The notes beneath the pieces were generated by a model. That model did not search any database. It saw only the letters and a list, made by a program, of their open reading frames with translations, and was not told the DNA's origin. Positions 18,576-28,500 of a stretch of DNA of 43,658 nt are shown piece by piece. The stretch covers positions 1 to 43,658 of the forward strand of contig JAWXBP010000008.1 of NCBI GenBank assembly GCA_034440135.1, given 5' to 3'. Positions within the stretch are counted from its first letter, which is position 1, and the number at the start of each line of letters is the position of its first letter. This DNA is from Planctomycetia bacterium (lineage in GTDB: Bacteria; Planctomycetota; Planctomycetia; Pirellulales; JALHLM01). The position numbers and the translations under genes are program-made.

Positions 18576-19922
18576 GTGAAAGATAACAATCGCAGCGACG
18601 GGATTGCTCGGGAAGCGGCCGTTTTGGTTTCGGTGCTGCCGCCGGGCGTGGCCTACCACGAGGATCCGTTGGACGAATTGGCCGGATTGGCCGAAACGGC
18701 TGGCGCGCGCGTTGTCGGCCGACTTACGCAACGTCGGGAAACGCCCGATAAGACGACGTACCTCGGCGCCGGCAAGGTCGAGGAATTGCGCGTGTTGGCC
18801 GAAGCGAACGACGCCGACGTGATCTGCTTCGACAACGATCTGTCGCCCGCCCAGACCCGCAATCTGGAGAAGGCCACGAATGTCAAAGTGCTGGACCGCA
18901 GCGAGTTGATCCTCGACATCTTCGCCAGCCGCGCGCAGACCTATCAGGCCAGGCTGGCCGTGGAGCTCGCGCAAATGGAATACTCGCTGCCACGTTTGAA
19001 GCGGATGTGGACCCACTTGTCGCGCATGAAGATGGGCATCGGCATGCGCGGCCCGGGTGAGAAACAGATCGAGTCCGATCGCCGGTTGGTCGAAAAGCGA
19101 ATTCACGATTTCCGCACGGAGTTGAAAGACATCGCGAAACGCAAAGTTCGCGAAGTCGCCGCACGCAATGAGCGCATGACGGTTTCGCTCGTCGGCTATA
19201 CGAACGCCGGCAAAAGCACGCTGCTGAACGCGCTGACCGGCGCCGACGTGTTGACGGAGAACCGGCTGTTCGCCACGCTCGATACGCGCACCCGGCGCTG
19301 GCAGTTGCCAGGCTGGGGACCGGTGTTGCTGAGCGACACGGTCGGTTTCATCCGTGATTTGCCTCACCATTTGATCGAAAGCTTCAAGGCCACGTTGGAA
19401 GAAGCCCGGCAAGCGGACCTGCTGTTGCATGTGGCGGACGCCTCGAATCCGAGCGTGCGCGAGCAGGTCTCGTCCGTGTTCAAGGTGCTGGAAGAGCTCA
19501 AGATCGAGGCCAAGGACACGTTGTTAGTCCTTAACAAGGCCGATGCGGCGCCGAACCGCGCCGTGCTGGATTCCTTGACGCAGATGTACCCGAACGCGAT
19601 CCCGATCAGCGCGCGTTCGGGCCACGGACTCGATCGCCTGGCTTCCGCGGTGAGCGATGCGCTGAGCCGCGGGTTTTGCGATATCGACGTCGAAACCGAA
19701 GTCGGCAACGGCCGCGTGTTGGCGTTCCTCGCCGCGCAAGGAGAAATCCTGTCGCAGCACTACAACGACACGGCAGTGCTGGTCCACTGCCGGCTGCCCC
19801 GCGCCGCCGCCGGCCGCCTGATGCGCGACCCCGCGGTCCGCGTGCGCTTCCATGGCAACGCCTTCGCCGGGCAAGACAACGGCAGCGGTGCTGCACTTGG
19901 CCCCGTGGAAGACGTGGCGTAG
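18576..19922 (+). CDS. hflX: GTPase HflX
   Basis: HflX is a ribosome-associated GTPase that splits stalled 70S ribosomes under stress. The 448-aa protein has the HflX N-terminal domain with TTYLGAGKVEELRVLAE and DNDLSPAQTRNLEK. The coiled-coil linker includes GPGEKQIESDRRLV. The G domain has GYTNAGKSTLLN from residue 207, DTVGFIRDLPHHLIESF and LNKAD. The start is a GTG at 18576, chosen because the conserved domain begins soon after. It follows rsgA by 103 bases in the same direction. Confidence 0.95.
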   Translation: MKDNNRSDGIAREAAVLVSVLPPGVAYHEDPLDELAGLAETAGARVVGRLTQRRETPDKTTYLGAGKVEELRVLAEANDADVICFDNDLSPAQTRNLEKATNVKVLDRSELILDIFASRAQTYQARLAVELAQMEYSLPRLKRMWTHLSRMKMGIGMRGPGEKQIESDRRLVEKRIHDFRTELKDIAKRKVREVAARNERMTVSLVGYTNAGKSTLLNALTGADVLTENRLFATLDTRTRRWQLPGWGPVLLSDTVGFIRDLPHHLIESFKATLEEARQADLLLHVADASNPSVREQVSSVFKVLEELKIEAKDTLLVLNKADAAPNRAVLDSLTQMYPNAIPISARSGHGLDRLASAVSDALSRGFCDIDVETEVGNGRVLAFLAAQGEILSQHYNDTAVLVHCRLPRAAAGRLMRDPAVRVRFHGNAFAGQDNGSGAALGPVEDVA

Positions 19923-19962
19923 TGAATCACGGCTGGCATTGGTCGCGGCGCTGCGCAAGAAT

Positions 19963-20028
19963 AAGCCCAGGGAAGGCCACCTGAGATTATCGACGATAGA
20001 AGAGACTTCGAGGGCCTTCCCTGGGCTT
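19963..20028. repeat. Dispersed hairpin repeat, copy 3
   Basis: Perfect 16-bp arms AAGCCCAGGGAAGGCC and GGCCTTCCCTGGGCTT flank a 34-base loop ACCTGAG...GACTTCGAG. Reverse complementing the loop gives CTCGAAGTC at its start, matching copies 2 and 4, so this copy is inserted in the opposite orientation. It lies 40 bases after the hflX stop. Confidence 0.95.
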
Positions 20029-20068
20029 GGCGCGGCGCAACTTCATCTATCTTCGCTGACTGCTTTCC

Positions 20069-20857
20069 ATGTCACGACGCCAGATTTCCGGCCTGCGTGG
20101 CATCATCACCGGGGCATCGAGCGGCATCGGCGGCGCGTTGGCAGTGCAATTGGCGTCCGCCGGCGCGAAGCTGGTACTCATCGCCCGACGTGAGCAGCGG
20201 CTTCAAGAGGTTGTTGAGAAAGTGCCGTCCGCGTTTCGCGGCAACGTGTGCCTGGTCGTCGGCGATATCACGCAAGCCGAGACGCGCGAACGGGCGATCG
20301 CCACGGCGCTCGACCGCTTCGGCGGGCTCGACTTGCTCGTCAACAACGCTGGCATCGGGGCGCAAGGCAAGTTCGTCGACGCCGATCCGGAACGCGCGCG
20401 TCGGATCTTCGAAGTGAATCTTTTTGCGCTCGTGGAAATGACCCGCGCGGCACTGCCGCATTTACGCACCGGCCACGACGCCCTGATCGTTAACATCGGT
20501 TCCATCCTGGGGCATCGCGGCATTCCGTACATGACGGAATACTGTGCCAGCAAGTTCGCCGTGCGCGGGTTCAGCGAAGCACTTCGCGCGGAAGTGGCAA
20601 AGCTCGGTGTCGAAGTGCTCCTCGTCAGCCCCGGCACGACGGAAAGCGAGTTCTTCGACAAGCTCGTTGAAGCGGGTGAAAAGCCGCCTTGGCCCGAGCA
20701 ACCGCCCGTGCCGGCCGCGGTGGTCGCCCGGCGCATCGTTCGCGCGATGCAGCGTCGCGAGCATGAGATCATCCCGAACGCCCGCGGCAAGCTGATGGTC
20801 TGGTTCAACCGGTTTTCGCCACGACTGGTAGATGCCTGGATGGCGCGCTATGGATAA
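20069..20857 (+). CDS. Short-chain dehydrogenase/reductase (SDR)
   Basis: This is a 262-aa cytoplasmic classical SDR. It has the cofactor motif TGASSGIG (residues 14-21), the NNAG motif at 92-95, and the active-site pair Y158 and K162 in YCASK, with an upstream serine in IGSILGH. ARREQRL after the second strand suggests preference for NADP(H). The C-terminus (PNARGKLMVWFNRFSPRLVDAWMARYG) resembles membrane-associating tails of some SDRs. The substrate is unknown. Hairpin repeats flank it on both sides (copies 3 and 4). Confidence 0.94.
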   Translation: MSRRQISGLRGIITGASSGIGGALAVQLASAGAKLVLIARREQRLQEVVEKVPSAFRGNVCLVVGDITQAETRERAIATALDRFGGLDLLVNNAGIGAQGKFVDADPERARRIFEVNLFALVEMTRAALPHLRTGHDALIVNIGSILGHRGIPYMTEYCASKFAVRGFSEALRAEVAKLGVEVLLVSPGTTESEFFDKLVEAGEKPPWPEQPPVPAAVVARRIVRAMQRREHEIIPNARGKLMVWFNRFSPRLVDAWMARYG

Positions 20858-20873
20858 GGCGCTGCTTGTTGTA

Positions 20874-20937
20874 AATCCCAGGGAAGGCCCTCGAAGTCGA
20901 TCCAAGAAGTACGACTGCGGGGGCCTTCCCTGGGCTT
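20874..20937. repeat. Dispersed hairpin repeat, copy 4
   Basis: The arms are AATCCCAGGGAAGGCC and GGCCTTCCCTGGGCTT with one mismatch (T for G in the left arm). The loop is 32 bases, starting CTCGAAGTC and ending GACTGCGGG, in the same orientation as copy 2. It lies between two convergent genes, 16 bases after the SDR stop. Confidence 0.94.
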
Positions 20938-20979
20938 GGCAAAGTGGCGCCGAATCACGTATCAGCAACTAGCGATTTG

Positions 20980-22467
20980 TTATTTCGCTTCGCCCGTGGC
21001 CTCGTTGACCGAATCCGTTTCGCCGGCCTGGGGACGAATCATTTCGAAATATCGTCGAATCGTTTGTCGATGGCCGAGCGGGATCGGCTCGGAGTCGAGC
21101 ACCGACTCGCTAAGTTGTTCGTACTGCTTGGCCTTCTCACGGTACTCGCGAATCGCTTCCTGCTGCTGCTCGGGCGAAGTCATCGTTTCGACGTCCACGT
21201 CGCCTTCACCGGATTCCTGGCCCGTGAGGTTCATCTGCGGGCTGGTCTTAAGTTGAGCCGTCTTGTCACCGAGTTCGTTTCCGCTGGCGCCGAGGCCCCA
21301 GTTCTTGCCGCCCTTCTTGTTGCTCATCGCGGCGTTCTTGCATTCGGATTCACATTCGCCTTTGCATTCCGAGAGGCATTGGCACTGCTTCTGAAGCAGG
21401 TCGGAGAGTTTCTTCCGCCGACCTTGCTTCTTGCATTCGCCGGCGAGTCCCTGCGCGCCGTCTTTGAACTTGGACTTATCCCCTTGGCTCAGGCCCTGGC
21501 TCATCTGACCAATCGCTTCCTTGAGCCGCTTCTGCTGGCCCTCGCTGGAATTCTGTTGGGCTTGCTCAAGTTTTTCGGTAACGGCACGCTCCGTTTGACG
21601 ATCGAGCTTGGGCAATTCGAGCTTCGCGAGCTCTTCCGCGGCTTTGTCCATTTCCCCTTGAGACATGGCTTCGCCCGCGGATTGGAACGGCTCCGCCAGC
21701 GAGAGGGCCTCGCCCAGCGATTGCAGTTCGGCGGCGACGTTCGGATCGTTCAGTTGCGTCTGCTGTTGTTGGAGCGCCGCTTCCATTTCGGAAAGTTTCG
21801 CCAGCGCTTCTTTCGGATCGAGTCCCGGCTGTTTCAGTTCCTCGATCTTGGCCGCCAACTCCTTCAAGAGCTTTTCAATTTCCGGATCGGCCTGCTCTTT
21901 GTTGAATTCTTTGAGATCCTCCAGGCTGTTCTCAACGCGGGCCGCCTGCAACGCTACGGTTTTATTGGCGATTGGCGCGGCGACGACTTGAACGTCCGGT
22001 ACGACAAAAAACGCGATCACGAGGGCAGCCACCGAGAAGCTGAGGCCCCAATACCACGGGCGGGGCGCCAGGATCGGCGCGACGGCGGCCGGATCGATTT
22101 TGGCGACATGATCTTCGGCGTCGGCCAACTGCAACGCGTGAACCGGCGACGTCGCGCCGGACTTTGACATCAAATTCAGCGCCGTGGCGACACGGTCCTT
22201 CAAACTACAGGAGCGATCAATCGCGACGGCTGCTGCGCGCAACGGACGCGGCCGGGCAACCGCGAACAGCGCGCCGGCCGCTGGGCCAGCAGCGAGGAGC
22301 GTGCCAACCATGCTCCATTGGAGCGGGAAAGTCGAAATCGCCGCGGCCAGTCCATAAACGACGCCCGCGGCGCCGCCGGCGAGAAGTCCCCACGAGAGGC
22401 AGAGCCAGAGCCACTGCCGCTGTTGACGGGCACGGACCGCAGCCACACGTTCACGAATGCCTGGCAT
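20980..22467 (-). CDS. Membrane-anchored coiled-coil protein with a cysteine ladder
   Basis: This 495-aa protein has three predicted membrane segments near residues 20-43, 51-71 and 138-162. They are followed by a long charged helical region (SLEDLKEFNKEQADPEIEKL, EEAKKL-type heptads) typical of coiled coils. Between residues 345 and 376 there are six cysteines: C345, C362, C364, C368, C372 and C376. The last four are spaced every fourth residue, on one face of a helix. The tail is Gln/Glu-rich. It broadly resembles DUF4175-like proteins of MoxR loci, but I cannot assign the family firmly. It follows the giant TPR gene by 116 bases on the same strand. Confidence 0.85.
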   Translation of the reverse strand: MPGIRERVAAVRARQQRQWLWLCLSWGLLAGGAAGVVYGLAAAISTFPLQWSMVGTLLAAGPAAGALFAVARPRPLRAAAVAIDRSCSLKDRVATALNLMSKSGATSPVHALQLADAEDHVAKIDPAAVAPILAPRPWYWGLSFSVAALVIAFFVVPDVQVVAAPIANKTVALQAARVENSLEDLKEFNKEQADPEIEKLLKELAAKIEELKQPGLDPKEALAKLSEMEAALQQQQTQLNDPNVAAELQSLGEALSLAEPFQSAGEAMSQGEMDKAAEELAKLELPKLDRQTERAVTEKLEQAQQNSSEGQQKRLKEAIGQMSQGLSQGDKSKFKDGAQGLAGECKKQGRRKKLSDLLQKQCQCLSECKGECESECKNAAMSNKKGGKNWGLGASGNELGDKTAQLKTSPQMNLTGQESGEGDVDVETMTSPEQQQEAIREYREKAKQYEQLSESVLDSEPIPLGHRQTIRRYFEMIRPQAGETDSVNEATGEAK

Positions 22468-22583
22468 CGCTAACGCTCCTGTTTTCGCGGTTTCGAAATG
22501 CTGCGCGCTTTCCAGCTATTTCGGCGATTGTAACGGCGTCCGATCGACGTCCATAGATGCGTTTCCGGGATTCTTGTCGTTTT

Positions 22584-25500
22584 CTACGGTTTCGGCGTCT
22601 CGATAGCCGTTGCTGCACGCGTAGCTGGGCGAACCAGGGTCACTTTGCCGGCCACGACGTCGACCGCCCCCACCGCGTCGGACGAGACGTTCTCCAGCTT
22701 AAACTCCGCGACCGGGGCGGCGCCGACGACAAACGTTTCCAAGATGCGGAAGTCCTCAGAATCCTGCATCGCGAACAGACAGTGCAACAGGGTTCCCTGT
22801 CGGACTAAGCGCAGCCGACCGGACTCGTAGTGTCCGTTCGAGTTGCGGCTGTCTTGCGTCATGGCGCCGTTGACTTGTTTGTGCGCGAAAGTGGTGCGCA
22901 ATTGCTCCTGGCCGGCGCCATCCAAGTAGACCCCGACTTCCGCCCACTGGTCCGGGACGTCGAAGACGACCTTGAATGACATCCCGTTTCCCCAGCCCTC
23001 GCCGACCTTGCCCAGCACGAGTTGGGAAAAATCGAACGTGATGTCGAAGTCACCGGACGTCGGTTGTTTGAAGATCAGGCCCGGCCAACCCTCGTAGTTC
23101 GCGGCGCCATGCAGCTCGAGCCGGGCGCCCTCGGGCGTGGTCGTGATGCGCTCGGCCGGCCCCATCGGAAAGACACCCACCGCGGCCAACTCGCCCAGCG
23201 GCTTCGTGAGATTCAGTTCGAGCGTTTCGCCTTTCAACTCGGCGAGGGGCAACGCGCCGGACGGCCCGTAAGCGAGTTCCTGGTCCGCCAACGCCGGCGA
23301 TTGTTTCGGCCAGTCGCCGCGATAGATCAGCTTGCGGACGCGAGACTTATCCTGATCCGCATAACGGAACAGGCCGAAGAACCGCTCGTTCGGCGTTTCC
23401 TTTAATTCGTACTTCGCCACCTCCGCGCCGTTCACGCTGAGCGTGGCGAGGTCCCCTTCGACCTGCAGGCGGAACTGGTTCCAGTCGTTTTCTTTGAGGG
23501 CCACCGAAGCGGCGGACGCTTCCAGCGGCGACTCGTTCACCGGCGAGAGCCCGGTCGTTTCCCACTCCGCGTCCGTCAGGTGGTGCAGCTTCACGCCGTC
23601 CGGACGGACCAGGAAGGCCACGCGCCCGATGGCCGGGTGGACGATGCATTCGCCGGGAGTGAAATAGGACTCGAACTCAATCACGCCGTCCTCCAGCAGC
23701 GGCCGCTGGTACATCAACAGACTTTCGCGCGGTAGGACGCCGCGCGCTTCGTTCAGGACGCCGACGATTTCATCGCCGCTCTTGCGCCACGCTGCCTCAT
23801 CGGTTTCCGCGCTGAGGGAAAACGCCTCGTGGAACATGTCCGCTCGCCACCCTTGCCAGCGTTCGATCGCGATCAAATCAATGGCCTCGGGGATTTCCGG
23901 CTCGCCGACAATGCGCAAGTTATGCACGGTAGTTCGCAGGCCGGGCGAGAACGCTCGCAACACGACCCACGGATCGGCCGGCGCGGCCAGCGTTTCTTCG
24001 TGGATAAGCACGTCGTTGATGTACGTGCTGATCTTGTGTTTGTCGACGGCAATGCGGCACTGCGCCAGCCAACCGGATTGCGGAATATTCAGTTCCTTGT
24101 CCACGTCGTTGAAGCCGTGCAGCACGCTGATCACGCGTTTAGCCTTGAGGTCGTACCGTGCATCGGCGGCGAGCATGCCGTAGGCCAAGATCGCCTCGCG
24201 CCAGCTATGGAGCGGGCGTTCCACCTGGATTTCGAACTTCCCGCGCAGCGGCGACTGGAAATAGAGTTGCGAGTAGTTCTCGCCGGCCACATGTTGCGCC
24301 GCGCCGCGCATCAGCCGCCAGCTCGAGGCGCGGAATCCCTTGCCGCGCAAGTCCGGCTTCCAGTACGGCACTTCGCGCCATTGCCGCGCGGCAGTACCGG
24401 TAGCGTCTTGCTCCGGTTCCGTGCCGGCAAGCATTCGTTCCGTGTCGCCGGCGAGGCCGTCGAGCTGGCGGTGCCAGTCTTCACTACCCGAGGAGGCGCC
24501 GCCTTCCCGTTCTCGCGATTGCAGCTTGATGGCGAGATCGTAGGCCGCGAGTCGGAACGCCGGCGCTTGCATCGCCCGCCAAATGACGACGTAGTCGGCC
24601 ATCCGCTCGCCGAGCGAGCTCTCCTTGGGAATCGCCTCGATCATTGCGTCGAGCTGTGCCAGCTTCGCGGGTAACCCCTGGAGATCGCCGGACTCGAGCG
24701 CCACCAGGGCCGCCATGGCGAGCTTTTCATGCTCGGCCTTTCGGCCCCGCGCCGTGACGTCGTCGACCGATTGCCGCAGTTCCGGAAGTTTGCCTAGGCG
24801 CTCGGCGAGACGGGTCAACTCGATCGCCGGGCAAATGATCGCATCGTCGATCGACGGGCGCGCCGCGATGGGTCGGCGCTCAAAGTACAGGCGGAAATTG
24901 TCGCGAGCCGGCGTGGGTAGCACCCAATCCCGCAGTCGCACATATGCTTCCGCATCCGCAAGCGACTTCGTCTCCGCCAGCAATTCGGCCGGGCGATGCA
25001 ATTGTGCGAACTCTCCGATGATGTCCTGCAGCAAGCGTTCGTCGGCCACGTTTTCCGTCGGCCGCGCCGCGAGCAAGTTCTCCGCGATTTCCGGCGTTAG
25101 CGTTTCGGGCCAGGGACCGGTCAGCGTGACGTCGCGCACTTGCGACGATTGATTGCGGCGGCGGAAGAGGCCGAACGTGCGGACAATTGAAGGCTCCAAC
25201 GGACGTTCGTAGACGACCGTGCCGTTGAGCGAGACGATCACCGTATCCCCTCGGATCGTGGTTTCGACCTGGTTCCAGTCGTTTGCTTTGAGCGGCAACT
25301 TCGTAGGTCCGCGGCGATACTCCGGTTCGACCGCCTCCTGCGCTTGTTGCAAGTCGAAAAGTGCCGCGTCCCAAGTGGGATCAGAGACCCAATGCGCGTC
25401 GACGCCGTCGGGGTGAAGCATCATTGCCAAGTGCCCGATCGTCGGAAACGCGGACGACTGCCCCGGGACGTAATGAAACTCGTAGCGAATGGTTTCGCCG

Positions 25501-28500
25501 TCCTGCAACGGACGGTGGTAGTAAATCCAACTCTGCGCATCGTCCGGCAAGTCTTGGGCCTCGCCGTGCAGAACACCATCCTTGGCCAGCCAATCGAATT
25601 CCGTGGGAATCTCATCCTGGTAATAAACGTCTGGGTCGCGATCGATTAGCGCCGCTTGTGCGATCTGGCGCTTGGGCGGCTGCTGTTCGTAATAGTTCGA
25701 GGCGTTCCAGCCATCCATCCGGTCTCCGGAGATCAGTTTCACTTCGCGCGGAATGACCGGGCTGCCTGTGATCTTGAGATTCTTGAACGCGGTCACGCGC
25801 GGACGATCGGTGTACAGCAGCAGCCAGGGACTGGTCGTCCCGGCAGCCTCTTCGTAGTTGACGTGATTGTTCACCACGTACTGCATCACGCCGTCCTGCA
25901 CGCGGATCTCGACATGGTTGAAACCGTCCAGATTGCGTGCGAGCGGTCCCTCGAAGTGGATCGTGTCGTGATTGCCGACGGACCAGACGGACGAATTCGA
26001 ACCCGCCTGCAGCGCTTCGACGATGATGCCGCCGTAACCGGCATCCGATTCCTTCCAGCCGGATTTGTAACAATCCACCGAGAACGTAAAGTCGCCGGCG
26101 AGCGGATAGCGGAACGCCAGGATGTCTTTGCCGGAACCGCACAAATGCGTGAGCTGCCCTTCGTGCGCGACCCACCAGGGTTGAATCAGCGTCTGCGGAT
26201 GGTTCAGGGTGGAAGCCGGACGCCAATGTTCGAGCGTCTGATCGCCTGGTTGGATCGTCGTGCCGGTATCCTGCGCGGTCCGCTCGGCGAAGTCGTATTC
26301 GATATGCTCCAACAGGTGATGCAGATAGCGCTCACGGATGGCCTTGGTGAGCTCCATGCGACGCGGGCCGTAGACGGGAGCAAACTGGGGGGACTGCATA
26401 CACGCCCGGTACAGCAGATAATCCGCCCAGAGTTGCTCCGCCGGTTTGTCGTCCTGCTTCGCGACTTCGCGAATCGTCTCCTGGATCGCCGGCTCGGCGA
26501 CCGCAATCTCGCCAAGTCGGATCAGCGTCATCAGCCAGAGCGTGTTCGCGTTGGCCAGTTTTTGTTCGCGGGCCTGCGCGGCCTGATCACGCACCTCGGT
26601 CAGCTTCCCTACTTCGTGTGCCGCGTTAAGCAACTCGTCGAAATTGGAGATCAGTTCCCCGCCATGGTATTTCGCCTGTTGCGCAGCGGGCGAAAGAAAC
26701 ACCTTCGGCACATCGACCGGGCGTACCCATTCCGCGGTGAGGCGAACGGTCTGGCGCCCTGCCTGGGGCAGCGTCCACTTGCGCCACGCCTCGTAGCGTT
26801 CCTCCGGCGCGAGCTTGTTCAGATCGCGGCACACCACGGCCAGCGGCAAGGTCACGTTGGGGCGGGAGTGTTCTGGATGGTTGTAGTCCATCACCCGCCC
26901 GATGTAATCGAGCGCGATCTCGGTCAACCCGCTCTCGGCGGCCGCCTGCGCGATGCTGGCGTAGTCGTTCCACTGGATGTATTGGCCGTAGTCGCCGTCG
27001 TATTGCGAGTATTGCGTCTGCCTGCCGAGCAGGTATTGCTCGTAGAAGGCTTTCACTTCCTCAGGCTTGCTGGCGAAATGCTTGTTCACACGGACTGCCA
27101 AGTCACCCAGTGGGGACAAACCGTCGCCATTCCCGGCGTCTTGGGTTTGGCCCTGCACGGCTCGCTTCAAGATCGCGAAGGCCGCGTCCTTTAAGGCCTC
27201 GCGCTCCGAGGCGGGAATCGCCGCATGGCAGGCTAATTGCAGTTGTTGCGGCAGCGGGCCCTGGCTGAGCGCTTGGTCCAATTCCAGCAGCTGCAGATGC
27301 GCGTCGTCCAGTTTGTCACGGGCCAAAGCAATTTGAATCTGCAAGACGAGCGCCGGCACGAGCATTGCGGCGTTCGCCTTCCGCGCCTCGACGCGGCCGT
27401 GCAGATCGTCGAGTCGATCCGCCCGTTTAGCCCATTGCACCAGCGTTGCGGCAAGGCTCTTCGACTCGGCGTCCTGCAGTTTGGACGAATCGGCGAACAA
27501 CAGGATCTCGGTCGCGCGCGCCGCTGGCAGCACGATCGGGTGCAGCAATTCGTAGACTTCCAGCGGCGGATAGGCGTCGCCGGTCCATTTGTCGAGCACG
27601 CGCTTCAGCATCTCCGCGACTTCCACTGCGTCGCCGCTCGCTTCCTCCGCCGCCATGCCATAGGGGGAACTCCGGATGATGCGACGGCGGGCGCCAACTT
27701 GAGCGACGGGGTCTGCTGCGGGATCCGGCACCGGCAGACCGCCGAGCATCGCAGCGCGGACCGCCTTGCGGGAAAGCTCCGGCAGGCCGTTTTCCGCGGA
27801 AACCATGGCAATCTCCATCGCCACTTGGAATTGCGAATTGGTCAGCGGTGGAACGGCATCCGCGGCGACTGCTTCCTCGACTCCCGTGGGCGGCGCGTCC
27901 TGATAGAGCAACGACACGAGCGCCACGGCGCCCATGCCGGCCGAGTTCCAGCGAGACATCGGGCGTTTCGGCGCGCGCGCCGCCGGCCGGACGCGCTGTG
28001 GCAGCGCATGGGGGGCCGACTCTTCTGTCTGCGCTTTGCGCTGGGGGCGTACCGTGACCAGTTCTAATAACTCGGACCATTTCTGCTCGGCCTGTGCGCG
28101 GTTCCCTTGGGCGAGCGAACGCTGCCCCCAGTCGTAGAGAATCGCCACCAGGTATTTTCTATCCACCTGGCGCCGCGCGGCATCCAGCGAGCGCGCGGCG
28201 AGGCGCTCGCCGATTTCCGCATACTCTGGCGTGGTCAGGCACTCCCGGGCGACTAGCCACAATGGCACGGACAACAGCGCTTCGCGCCGCTGCCGGGAAT
28301 TCGGCCGGCGTCCTTCGGGCACTTCCACGAGCGGCTGCCCGGCCACCAGCACATCCAGTTCCCGCAGTGCTTCGCCTGCCGCGCCGCTCTTCGTTCCTTG
28401 CTCGAACGCCGCGAGCGTGATGCCGATTGAAACGTCCGTGGGATGCTGGGCACGCAGTTCGCGCAGGCGATCGCCAATGCTCGTCTTCAGTTTTTCCTGC

